A stretch of 64,000 nt of DNA from Lachnospiraceae bacterium (GTDB lineage Bacteria; Bacillota; Clostridia; Lachnospirales; Lachnospiraceae). Positions within the stretch are counted from its first letter, which is position 1. Each line of letters opens with the position of its first letter. Made by a program: the position numbers and the translations under genes. The notes under the pieces were generated by a model, which was given only the letters and a program-made list of their open reading frames with translations, did no database searches and was not told the origin of the DNA. Location: positions 744,001 to 808,000 of the forward strand of contig CAJTEE010000001.1 of NCBI GenBank assembly GCA_910575275.1, written 5' to 3'. Positions 18,002-26,377 of the stretch are shown here, piece after piece.

Positions 18002-18805
18002 TTACACGTACCAACGCTCCAGCGCTCCGTTCCCTCCTGGCTTCTCATGCCAGCAGGCTCCTGCAAATTCCCCGGATTCTTCGAGATAGAACCAGTTTCC
18101 CGTGCCGGTTTGTTCTCCGTTCCACCGGATCCAGCCGGTAAGCATGTAGCCGGACCTCCCAAAGCAGTACCAGTGGTGGTTGATCTGCTTCCATACCATC
18201 TGCGGATAGCTCCCATCCTCCTCCCTGTACCACCAGCCGTTTGCATCGTGTACCCATCCGGGCTTTTCCTCTGCCGCATAGTCAATATAACAGAAGCCCT
18301 TAACCGTCGGATCGTTCCAGGCGCGGGTCTTTAACTTTACCTGTCCGCCGTTTCGGTCGGATAAGTTTGCCGACGTATTCCCCTCCAGGCAATCAAACCA
18401 CTGCCGGCCGTTTTTCGAATACACCCGAACCACGCGGCCCGCATGAGAAAAGTTAAAGATCACAACTGCCCCAGGCTTTGGCTCCGTGCCTGTCTTTCCC
18501 GCCTTTTTAAAGGCATTGTACGTGGCAAAGCAATTGTAACCCACATACGTCTTACGCGTCATATTCCAGTGCTCCAGCGCCTTTTCCACGCCGAACTCAT
18601 AGCCCTCGTGGGCGAACTGCATCGTACAGCACCATGGCTGGCCCTGGCAGCCGTTAAGTCCCCAGGCGTTTACATCTCTTGAATATTTTGTATAATTCCC
18701 GCTGCCCTTATTGCCGGTTTTGGAATCCAGATCCATATTGCTGGCCTTTTCCACATACCCTTCATCTGCCAGTTCCCGTTTAATCAATCCCTCCAATGTT
18801 CCCAT
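18002..18805 (-). CDS. CHAP-domain protein with C-terminal cell-wall-binding repeats
   Basis: A 267-aa protein. Residues about 10-180 resemble a CHAP/NlpC-type amidase or endopeptidase fold, with the Cys in QPWCCTMQF (C59/C60) and the His in NFSHAGRVV (H121) as likely catalytic residues. Residues about 187-255 hold Trp/Gly-rich choline-binding-like repeats (GWVHDANGWWYREEDGSYP, GYMLTGWIRWNG). There is no signal peptide, so export would need lysis, a holin or a non-classical route, as for phage endolysins. It may be a domesticated phage lysin or a mother-cell lysis enzyme. The start ATG 18805 has GTTGGAGGAACAG ahead of it. Confidence 0.75.
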   Translation of the reverse strand: MGTLEGLIKRELADEGYVEKASNMDLDSKTGNKGSGNYTKYSRDVNAWGLNGCQGQPWCCTMQFAHEGYEFGVEKALEHWNMTRKTYVGYNCFATYNAFKKAGKTGTEPKPGAVVIFNFSHAGRVVRVYSKNGRQWFDCLEGNTSANLSDRNGGQVKLKTRAWNDPTVKGFCYIDYAAEEKPGWVHDANGWWYREEDGSYPQMVWKQINHHWYCFGRSGYMLTGWIRWNGEQTGTGNWFYLEESGEFAGACWHEKPGGNGALERWYV

Positions 18806-18840
18806 ACATCTGTTCCTCCAACTGAAACTAAAACATCTTG

Positions 18841-18854
18841 TACACTATAGTGTA
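18841..18854. promoter_or_regulatory. 14-bp perfect palindrome upstream of the CHAP gene
   Basis: TACACTATAGTGTA lies 36 nt before the CHAP start and contains TATAGT, a possible -10. A repressor site overlapping the promoter is plausible. The binding protein is unknown. Confidence 0.4.
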
Positions 18855-18907
18855 AGCTTGCCTACCGGATATGGTTCCTGATGCGTGTGCAGAGAAACAG
18901 CAATATT

Positions 18908-18929
18908 AATAAATCCTTAAGGATTTATT
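18908..18929. repeat. AT-rich palindrome
   Basis: AATAAATCC-TTAA-GGATTTATT is a perfect 9-bp inverted repeat in the gap between the CHAP gene and lysA. Function unknown. Confidence 0.4.
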
Positions 18930-18976
18930 CAGAGAATATACAATCATTTCCTGGAACAACATGGTATACTGGGAAC

Positions 18977-19075
18977 ATAAGAAATGCATGAGACTATTTG
19001 AAATCCTTTATCCTAACCTTTTTGAAATTGAAATCCTAAATGACAAATCCCCGTGCGAAAAGCGCGGGGTTTTTT
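18977..19075 (+). ncRNA. Candidate small RNA of about 100 nt
   Basis: An extended -10 (TGGTATACT, ending 18970) is followed about 80 nt later by a plus-strand intrinsic terminator, CCCCGTGC-gaaaa-GCGCGGGG plus T6 (19049-19075). No plus-strand gene lies upstream that would need this terminator. The stretch between is A/T-rich and lacks a ribosome site with a plausible frame. It is antisense to nothing annotated and lies in the lysA 3' flank. Confidence 0.35.
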
Positions 19076-19091
19076 CATCCCCCCGCGCTTT
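19059..19091 (-). terminator. lysA terminator
   Basis: Minus-strand AAAGCGCGGGG / CCCCGCGCTTT hairpin ending in TTTTC, directly after the lysA stop. It shares its inner arm with the plus-strand terminator, so the two hairpins exclude each other. Confidence 0.6.
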
Positions 19092-19097
19092 CTGCCG

Positions 19098-20366
19098 TCA
19101 TCTCACATCTTTTAAAATATCACAAAAATCAAACGTCGCAAAGTAATCTGCCGGCGTCTCTGCACGACGTATCAGCTTAACGCTCCCGTCCTCCCTAAGG
19201 AGCAGCTCCGCACTCTTTAATTTTCCGTTATAATTATATCCCATTGCAAAGCCGTGTGCCCCGGCATCGTGCAGGATCAGATAATCACCTTTAGAAATTT
19301 CCGGCAGCATCCGGTCAACGGCAAACTTATCATTGTTTTCACAGAGTGAACCTGTCACGTCATACATATGGTCACAGGGCGCATTCTCTTTTCCGAGGAC
19401 CGTGATATGATGGTATGCGCCGTACATCGCGGGGCGCATCAGGTTGACCGCACAGGCATCCACACCGATGTATTCTTTATAGGTGTGCTTTTCATGGATC
19501 GCCCTTGTCACCAGGACGCCATAGGGAGCCAGCATAAACCGGCCAAGCTCCGTAAAAATTGATACATTGCCAAGCCCTGCTGGCGTCAAAACCTCCTCAT
19601 AGACCTTCTGTACGCCTGCTCCGATTGCCCGGATATCGTTCGGCTCCTCGTCGGGACGATAGGGAACACCGATGCCGCCGGACAGGTTGATAAATGAAAG
19701 GCTGACACCGGCCTCCTTCTTGATCTTCACGGCCAGTTCAAACAGAACCTTTGCCAATATCGGATAATATTCATTCGTCACCGTGTTGCTGGCAAGAAAC
19801 GCATGAAGCCCGAAGCGTTTCGCCCCTTTTTTGTGTAGAATCTTATATGCCTCGAGAATTTGTTCCTCGGTCATCCCGTATTTCGCGTCCCCGGGGTTAT
19901 CCATAATGGCATTGGAGATTTTAAACAGGCCCCCCGGATTGAACCGGCAGCAGATCGTCTCCGGAATTTTTCCCAGCGTTTTTTCCACATATTCGATATG
20001 GGTAAAGTCATCCAGATTGATGATCGCTCCGAGTTCCTCTGCCAGTGTAAATTCCTCCGCCGGCGTGTCGTTCGAGGAAAACATGATCTCATGGCCCGAA
20101 AAGCCGCAGGCCTTTGACAGTAAGAGCTCGGTTTTTGACGAGCAGTCCGTGCCGCACTCCATCTCCTGCAGCAGTTTCAGGATAAACGGATTCGGTGTCG
20201 CCTTGACTGCAAAATACTCCTTAAACCCCTGATTCCATGAAAACGCCTCCCCGACAGCCCGTGCATTCTCACGAATCCCTCTCTCGTCATACAGATAAAA
20301 CGGCGTCGGATACGTCTTTGCGATCTCCTCGATCTGTTGTCTCGTTACAAACGGTTTCTTCTCCAT
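19098..20366 (-). CDS. lysA: Diaminopimelate decarboxylase
   Basis: A 422-aa PLP enzyme of fold type III converting meso-diaminopimelate to L-lysine. The PLP lysine is K55 in YFAVKATPNP. INLSGGIGVPYRPDE is the glycine-rich phosphate site, and TGSLCENNDKF carries the inter-subunit catalytic Cys (here GSLCE rather than GPxCES). ELGRFMLAPYGVLVT fits the family. The divergence of some motifs leaves room for a related ornithine/DAP decarboxylase or carboxynorspermidine-type activity. It lies 16 nt after pyk, probably in the same transcript, and is followed by a terminator hairpin. Confidence 0.85.
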   Translation of the reverse strand: MEKKPFVTRQQIEEIAKTYPTPFYLYDERGIRENARAVGEAFSWNQGFKEYFAVKATPNPFILKLLQEMECGTDCSSKTELLLSKACGFSGHEIMFSSNDTPAEEFTLAEELGAIINLDDFTHIEYVEKTLGKIPETICCRFNPGGLFKISNAIMDNPGDAKYGMTEEQILEAYKILHKKGAKRFGLHAFLASNTVTNEYYPILAKVLFELAVKIKKEAGVSLSFINLSGGIGVPYRPDEEPNDIRAIGAGVQKVYEEVLTPAGLGNVSIFTELGRFMLAPYGVLVTRAIHEKHTYKEYIGVDACAVNLMRPAMYGAYHHITVLGKENAPCDHMYDVTGSLCENNDKFAVDRMLPEISKGDYLILHDAGAHGFAMGYNYNGKLKSAELLLREDGSVKLIRRAETPADYFATFDFCDILKDVR

Positions 20367-20382
20367 GTATGTCTTCTCCTTA

Positions 20383-21819
20383 TCAGTCTACCCGCACGAC
20401 CCGCATAATATTGGTATCCGTCGCCGGTTCATGTCTTCTGGAATGGCTTAACACGCCGGCCGTCACGACAGCCAGATCGCCTTCGGCCACAATCCCCTGT
20501 TCTTTTAGAAGGTCGATCGAATTCCGGATCAGTGTGTCCGTTGATTCCTCTCGTTTCGCCTGGAACGGCGTCACGCCCCAGTAAAGCTGCATCTTCCGCA
20601 CTGCGGTAAGACTCGGGGACATGCCGATGAGCCTTGTCTGCGGATGCCACTTGGAGAGCAGGCGAGCCGTATGGCCGCTGATGCTCGGCGCAATGATCAC
20701 CTTTGCCTCCAGATGCCTCGCGGTCGAAACGGATGAAAAACAGACGGCATTGGAAATATTATGGCTGAGGGTATCGGAGACAATCCGCCTCTTATAATAG
20801 GAATCATCCAGATGAGACTCCGTCTCCTCCACGATATGTGCCATCATTTTGAGCGCCTCAACCGGGTATCTGCCGTTTGCCGTCTCTCCAGACAGCATGA
20901 CCACGTCGGTCCCGTCATAAACGGCGTTCGCCACATCCGTCACCTCGGCACGGGTCGGCCGCGGATTGCGTATCATGGAATCCAGCATCTGCGTAGCCGT
21001 GATTACGATCTTACATGCTTCGCTGCATTTTTCGATCATCATCTTCTGTAAATAAGGAAGCTTTTCCGGCGCGACCTCAACGCCAAGATCGCCACGCGCC
21101 ACCATGATCCCGTCACTCGCCCCGATGATTGCATCCAGATTCTCCAGGCCCTCTGCATTCTCGATCTTCGCGATGATCCCCATTTCCGAACCTTTTTCCT
21201 TTAAAAGCCCCCGAATCTCCTCGATCGCCTCCGCGGACCGGATAAACGAAGCCGCGATAAAATCAAATCCCGCCTCGACGCCAAAGCAGATATCCTGTTT
21301 ATCCTTATCCGTTAATGCCGGCAGCCTAATCTTTACATTCGGTACATTCACGCCCTTGCGTTCGCCTAGCTCGCCGCCGTTTATCACCTCACAGATGATC
21401 CGGGCCCCCTCCACACGCCTAACGGCAAGCTCAATCAGCCCGTCGTCGATCAGGATTCGATCTCCGGACGCTACGTCCTCATTCAGGCCGCTGTAATTGA
21501 TGTGCACCATAGCTTCGTCGCCGACAAGCTCCTCGGTGGTCAGTGTAAACTCCTGGCCCTCCCTCAAAGTAACCTTTTTTCCTTCCTTCAGCTGCCCGGT
21601 ACGGATTTCCGGCCCCTTCGTATCCAGAAGTGCGGCTACCGGGATCTTTACCTCCTCCGCCACTTCGCGAAGCTGTAAAAGCCGCCTTTTATGTTCGGCA
21701 TAGTCACCGTGGGAAAAATTAAAACGTGCCACGTCCATGCCGTTTAAAATCAACTGCCTCATCACTTCTCTGTCGTCCGTTGTAGGTCCCATGGTGCAGA
21801 TAATTTTCGTCTTCTTCAT
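20383..21819 (-). CDS. pyk: Pyruvate kinase
   Basis: A 478-aa glycolytic enzyme (phosphoenolpyruvate + ADP to pyruvate + ATP). The start is ATG 21819 (MKKTKIICTMGPTTDD) after GGCAGGAGGAAT. Sixteen earlier in-frame codons lack a site. MDVARFNFSHGDYAEH, LLDTKGPEIRTG, IIAKIENAEGLENLD, MVARGDLGVEVAPEKLP and ITATQMLDSMIRNPRPTRAEVTDVANAVYDG cover the substrate, K+ and Mg2+ sites. It lacks the extra C-terminal PEP-utiliser domain of some Bacillus enzymes. It is grouped with a rhomboid-like gene upstream and lysA downstream. Confidence 0.97.
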   Translation of the reverse strand: MKKTKIICTMGPTTDDREVMRQLILNGMDVARFNFSHGDYAEHKRRLLQLREVAEEVKIPVAALLDTKGPEIRTGQLKEGKKVTLREGQEFTLTTEELVGDEAMVHINYSGLNEDVASGDRILIDDGLIELAVRRVEGARIICEVINGGELGERKGVNVPNVKIRLPALTDKDKQDICFGVEAGFDFIAASFIRSAEAIEEIRGLLKEKGSEMGIIAKIENAEGLENLDAIIGASDGIMVARGDLGVEVAPEKLPYLQKMMIEKCSEACKIVITATQMLDSMIRNPRPTRAEVTDVANAVYDGTDVVMLSGETANGRYPVEALKMMAHIVEETESHLDDSYYKRRIVSDTLSHNISNAVCFSSVSTARHLEAKVIIAPSISGHTARLLSKWHPQTRLIGMSPSLTAVRKMQLYWGVTPFQAKREESTDTLIRNSIDLLKEQGIVAEGDLAVVTAGVLSHSRRHEPATDTNIMRVVRVD

Positions 21820-21878
21820 ATTCCTCCTGCCTTTCCGTTCATCGGCTGCCGTTTCGTTTTTTGCCAAACTGCTGCCAT

Positions 21879-22811
21879 TTACTGCCGCCTGTCAAACGGC
21901 ATGACATTCCCTCCCGCCTGCCGCGGGTCCATGCCGCCGCGGGTCACATGCTGATGCGTATACAAATGATCCTGGCAGTATTCATAGTCTCCCTCGCACT
22001 TCGAACAATAGCGGAAAGTCAGATCCGGATGGTCCAGATCCGTCCGCCCACAGACCACACAGCGGTGTCGTCCTGCCATCCGGACGGTCTTTGCAGTCTC
22101 ATTGATCTTCGCCTTGAATTCGTGCTTTCTCTTGATTTCCTTCGGATTATACTTCGTCCCGCCGGAAATTGCAAGGAAAATCAAAACGTTTAGCAGAGAC
22201 ATCGCGATCGTCACGCGCATAGCCGCACTGCCGGCAATGAACCCGTACAGATAAAACGCGCCGTTAAACACTGCCAGCCATTTCGCCTTGATCGGAATCG
22301 CAAAAAACAGAAAAAACTGCATCTCCGGAAACGCGATCGCAACCGCAAAAAACAGCGAAAAATTCAGGTAATCCGTAGTCAGAATATATAACTTCCCAAA
22401 TGCCGCATAGAGGATCAGGGCCGCCAGCACATGGCCGATCACGCCCAGGATAAAATAAACGTTAAATCGGAATGCCCCCCAAACGCGCTCCAGCATGAGT
22501 CCCAGATTCCGATAGCAGTAGATCAGCAGCATGTTTAGCATCACATTAAACATCATATTGAGCGAACCGGCAAAGGAAGCCCCCATTCCGAGCGAACCGA
22601 CACTGATTGGCGGCCAGATCAGAAATGTGATGATCCGCCACACCTGCCCGTGCAGAATTGCCCGCGCGTTCAGGCAGAGATAATTCTCATAAACCCCTGG
22701 CATAAAGATCTGTATCAGGATTCCGATCGTGTAAAGCATGCCGATATGGCGCATCAGATCCGAAACCGCATACCGCGCATATTTTTGCTCAAGCTTTTTA
22801 AAAAATTTCAT
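21879..22811 (-). CDS. Rhomboid-like multi-pass membrane protein with Cys-rich tail
   Basis: A 310-aa protein with six or more hydrophobic segments between residues 20 and 220. The layout of long first loop and LWxxITFLIWPP (here VWRIITFLIWPP) recalls rhomboid-fold proteins. However, the catalytic GxSG and membrane His are not evident, so it is probably a pseudo-rhomboid. The cytoplasmic tail (240-310) has CVVCGRTDLDHPDLTFRYC-x2-C, a zinc-ribbon-like CxxC...CxxC set, followed by DYEYCQDHLYTHQH. This fits a conserved Lachnospiraceae protein of unknown role. It lies 59 nt ahead of pyk. Confidence 0.7.
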   Translation of the reverse strand: MKFFKKLEQKYARYAVSDLMRHIGMLYTIGILIQIFMPGVYENYLCLNARAILHGQVWRIITFLIWPPISVGSLGMGASFAGSLNMMFNVMLNMLLIYCYRNLGLMLERVWGAFRFNVYFILGVIGHVLAALILYAAFGKLYILTTDYLNFSLFFAVAIAFPEMQFFLFFAIPIKAKWLAVFNGAFYLYGFIAGSAAMRVTIAMSLLNVLIFLAISGGTKYNPKEIKRKHEFKAKINETAKTVRMAGRHRCVVCGRTDLDHPDLTFRYCSKCEGDYEYCQDHLYTHQHVTRGGMDPRQAGGNVMPFDRRQ

Positions 22812-22931
22812 GTAACGGCATTCCTTTCCCTACTTTCTAAAACTCTCATGTAAACCGGGCTGCCCGACCTTCCTCTTTGCAAGCCGCCGCTCATAGTAGC
22901 ATTCCCCGTACCGCTCAAAGTCAAACGGGGC

Positions 22932-25900
22932 TTAAGTCAGTATCTGATCCAGTGTTCCGAGCAGATTTTCTATGTCGATCGGTTTTGCTATGTGGCCGTT
23001 CATCCCGCAGCGGAGTGCCTCCTGTTTATCCTCCTCAAACGCGTTAGCCGTCATGGCAATGATGGGGATGGACGACAGTGCCCTTGTCTCCAGGCTACGG
23101 ATTGCCTTTGTCGCCTCATAGCCATCCATGACAGGCATTTGAACATCCATCAAAATCAGCTGATAATACCCATGCACGGAGCGCTTCAGCATATCCACGG
23201 CCATCTGGCCGTTTTCCGCTATCTCGACCGAAAAGCCCGCCTCACTTAAGATCGCCGCAGCGATCTCCTGGTTTAGCTCATTGTCCTCCACTAAAAGGAT
23301 ACGCCCGGTACGGTGCCTCTTGAGCTCTTTCTCTGTCTCCTGCTCCGCGGTCTTATCTGCCTGTACGATCGACCGCAGGCAGTGCCTGAGCTCTGATAAA
23401 AACAGCGGCTTGCTGCAGAATGCCGATACCCCGGCCTCTTTTGCCTCCTCCTCAATGTCAGACCAGTCGTATGCGGTCAGGACGATCACCGGCACATCCT
23501 CATCTGTCTCCTTACGGATCCTGCGGACAACCTCAATGCCGTTCATATCGGGAAGCAGCCAGTCAACGATATAGACCTGATAATCATTTTTGCGCATCAC
23601 CGCCTGTTTCGTGCGCAGTACCGCCTCCTTACCCGAAAGCGTCCACTCCGCGCGCATTCCGATCTGCTGCAGCATATAGGATACGCTGTCACAGGCGTTA
23701 AAATCATCATCGACGACCAGGGCGCGGCAGCCCTTTAACTCTGGAATTGCCTGCGACTCCTTCACTCCCGAGTGCAGACGGAAGGTAAAGGACACCGTAA
23801 CCTCCGTGCCGACACCCAGCTCGCTCTTTACATCAATCATGCCGCTCATCATATCGACGATATTTTTTGTGATCGCCATTCCAAGGCCCGTTCCCTGGAT
23901 CCGGCTGATCGTGGAGGTCCGCTCCCTTTCAAAGGGCTCGAAAATATGGGACACAAACTCCTCACTCATCCCAATCCCAGTGTCCTTCACACAGAATTCG
24001 TAATGCCCAAAGCCCTCCGGCGCCCCGGGCTTTTCCGTGATCCGCAAGCTGACCGAGCCGCCCGCTCCCGTATACTTGACCGCATTGCTCAGCAGATTCA
24101 GAAGCACCTGATTCAGGCGCAGCTTATCGCAGTAGATCTCCTCATCCAGGACATCTACGGCATCCATGTAAAGCTCCAGCTGTTTGGCGTGGATATCGGC
24201 CTGTACGATGCTGTACAGCCCATGCAATATCTCCGGCAGGCTGCATTCCTTCTCATCCAGATGCATCTTGCCGCTCTCGATCCGGCTCATATCCAGGATG
24301 TCGTTGATCAGACTTAGCAGGTGGTTCCCTGACGTCATAATTTTCTTTAAATATTCCTCCACCTGCTCCTTATGGTCAATATGTGTCAGAGCCAGGCCCG
24401 TAAATCCTACGATCGCATTCATCGGCGTGCGGATATCGTGCGACATGTTGGAGAGGAATACGCTCTTTGCCTTGCTTGCCCGGTTTGCCTGTAAAAGTGC
24501 GGTCTCCAGCAGATTTTTCTTCTCCATTTCGCTGCGGGTCTCCTCATCCACGCTCCGAAGCCCCAAAACCGCCACATGTCTCTGCTCCCAGGTCCCGGCC
24601 CGCACGGCCTTCATCTGGAAATACCGCATATCTCCGTCGCATACCGTCCGGTAGCTGACATAATAAATGTTTTTCTCGGTCAATTCTTTTTTCAGCGTGG
24701 CACGGGACAGGGCCTCTCTGAGCATCTCCCTGTCCTCGGAGTACACGCAGCCTTGTATGTATTTCTCTATGCTGTTTTCCAGCGGCTGATTTCCTGAAAA
24801 GGCGGCGCTCAATTTATGTGATTTACAGTCTTCGAGCCGCAGGGGGACTCCCTCTCCGGTATCCAAATCAAGCGAACAGACCAGATTATAATCAATGCTT
24901 AAGGCCTGCACCAACTCCATCTGACGCCGTCTGTTCTTTTCTTCTTCCAGCTTCTGTGCGGTGCAGTCCAAAAGGAAACGCTGATAGACCAGCTCGCCGT
25001 TTCTGTTTATGAGCTTGACATTGCCCATAATGTGAAGGATACTCCCATCCTGATGCCGCACGCGGTATTCGGCGCTTATGCTGTCCCCCTCTTTTTTGAG
25101 CTCCCGGATCAGCTTTCTTAACGCCGGCTGGTCTTCCTCTATCACGGACGCCGCAATCATATCAAAGCCGTCCGCCTCCAGCTCCTCCTGAGACTCATAC
25201 CCCAGGATCTTAAGCGCCGCGTTATTGATGCTTAATATATTCGAGCCATCCAGCGTATGGCACATGACGCCGCAGTCCATGGTGGTAAAAATCGTCTCCA
25301 GCGTGTGATTTTTCTTAATGATCTCCTGCTCATAGGCCCGCTCCTGCGTCGCATCAATGGCCACACCCACGGTTCCCATGACACTTCCGTCCAGGTCATA
25401 CAAGGGAGACTTGTAGGTGGTCAGAAGGCGCACACTCTCGCCTGTCTGCACCGTTTCCTCCGAAACGCAGGTCTTTTGGCTGCTCATCACGACACGCTCC
25501 GACTCGATACAGGCGGGATCATCCTGCTCCACATCCCAGATATAGGCATGACCGCGTCCCTCCACCTGCTTCTTGGTCTTATTGACCGTTTTACAGAAGC
25601 TGTCGTTTACTTTTTCATGGATGCCATCCTTATCCTTATACCAGACGAGATTCGGGATATTGTTGATCGTCGCTTCGAGATACTGGCTGGTCTGCCAGAA
25701 GTCCTTCCCCAGCTTGCACCTCCTCTGCCATTTCGCGAGGCGAAAGGCAAGCTCTGCATCCGACATGGGCAGCATCCATATGTCCTCAATCTCCGGAAAG
25801 GCGTCAATCAGCCCGCGGACCTGCTCTTTGTCTGCAAGCAGAATCAGCTCCGCATCCGCGCGTTTGCATCCGGCTAACGTCTGCACGCTCCTTCTTGCAT

Positions 25901-26075
25901 CCGTTTCATGTACATCCGCCACGATCACATCCGCTTTTGCCGCCAATGCGCACTCCGGCTCCACACTCTCAGAAAACTCATGGGTAAAATGCTCCAGCGG
26001 GATTGTTTCCTTTATCCTTTCAGAGATTCTGCGCTGGCAGCCAATCAAATAAAAGTGAAGATGGCAATGATACAT
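22932..26075 (-). CDS. Soluble hybrid sensor histidine kinase with two receiver domains
   Basis: A 1047-aa kinase. The start is set to ATG 26075 (MYHCHLHFYL), preceded by CAGGGAGGATACCGGAT. Two earlier in-frame ATGs lack a site and fall on a likely -10 (TATAAT). Domain order: a receiver-like domain without clear acidic pocket (1-115), PAS (about 125-240), PAS (about 255-375), a further PAS-like sensor (about 390-520), HisKA with SHDIRTPMNAIVGF (about 545), HATPase with DTGIGM and GTGLGMAI (to 775), receiver 1 (ALVVDDD, 783-905) and receiver 2 (ILLVEDNELNQEI with LILMDVQMPVMDG, 925-1045). No membrane helix or Hpt is present. The output partner is not nearby. Confidence 0.9.
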   Translation of the reverse strand: MYHCHLHFYLIGCQRRISERIKETIPLEHFTHEFSESVEPECALAAKADVIVADVHETDARRSVQTLAGCKRADAELILLADKEQVRGLIDAFPEIEDIWMLPMSDAELAFRLAKWQRRCKLGKDFWQTSQYLEATINNIPNLVWYKDKDGIHEKVNDSFCKTVNKTKKQVEGRGHAYIWDVEQDDPACIESERVVMSSQKTCVSEETVQTGESVRLLTTYKSPLYDLDGSVMGTVGVAIDATQERAYEQEIIKKNHTLETIFTTMDCGVMCHTLDGSNILSINNAALKILGYESQEELEADGFDMIAASVIEEDQPALRKLIRELKKEGDSISAEYRVRHQDGSILHIMGNVKLINRNGELVYQRFLLDCTAQKLEEEKNRRRQMELVQALSIDYNLVCSLDLDTGEGVPLRLEDCKSHKLSAAFSGNQPLENSIEKYIQGCVYSEDREMLREALSRATLKKELTEKNIYYVSYRTVCDGDMRYFQMKAVRAGTWEQRHVAVLGLRSVDEETRSEMEKKNLLETALLQANRASKAKSVFLSNMSHDIRTPMNAIVGFTGLALTHIDHKEQVEEYLKKIMTSGNHLLSLINDILDMSRIESGKMHLDEKECSLPEILHGLYSIVQADIHAKQLELYMDAVDVLDEEIYCDKLRLNQVLLNLLSNAVKYTGAGGSVSLRITEKPGAPEGFGHYEFCVKDTGIGMSEEFVSHIFEPFERERTSTISRIQGTGLGMAITKNIVDMMSGMIDVKSELGVGTEVTVSFTFRLHSGVKESQAIPELKGCRALVVDDDFNACDSVSYMLQQIGMRAEWTLSGKEAVLRTKQAVMRKNDYQVYIVDWLLPDMNGIEVVRRIRKETDEDVPVIVLTAYDWSDIEEEAKEAGVSAFCSKPLFLSELRHCLRSIVQADKTAEQETEKELKRHRTGRILLVEDNELNQEIAAAILSEAGFSVEIAENGQMAVDMLKRSVHGYYQLILMDVQMPVMDGYEATKAIRSLETRALSSIPIIAMTANAFEEDKQEALRCGMNGHIAKPIDIENLLGTLDQILT

Positions 26076-26241
26076 ATCCGGTATCCTCCCTGTGTAAATT
26101 TGCAGTGTCTCCATTATATCACATCCCCGCCAAATTTCCATAACTGCATGATGAATTTTCTTTGATTTTTACAACATTTCAACGGAATATCCGCATATCG
26201 TTTTGGATGGATCGGCCGTCTTTCCCTTCTTTCCCGAAAAC

Positions 26242-26279
26242 TTTACATTTTTTTTACATTGTTTTAACCTTTTTTAACA
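26242..26279 (+). promoter_or_regulatory. Phased TTTACA/TTAAC repeats upstream of the giant activase
   Basis: TTTACA at 26242 and 26253, TTAACC at 26264 and TTAACA at 26274 follow 10-11-bp phasing, as in PhoP-type boxes. The tract is very AT-rich, so coincidence is possible. It ends 21 nt before the -35 of the downstream promoter. Confidence 0.35.
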
Positions 26280-26300
26280 TGAGTTTCCACGACCTGTCGA

Positions 26301-26329
26301 TTGTATTTCTGAAAAAATTATGGTATACT
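26301..26329 (+). promoter_or_regulatory. Promoter of the 1446-aa gene
   Basis: TTGTAT (26301-26306), 17-nt spacer, TATACT (26324-26329) with a TG extension. Confidence 0.7.
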
Positions 26330-26377
26330 TTGTCCGCAGCAATTATACGATAGTGTTATCATACAAAGGAGGTAGGG

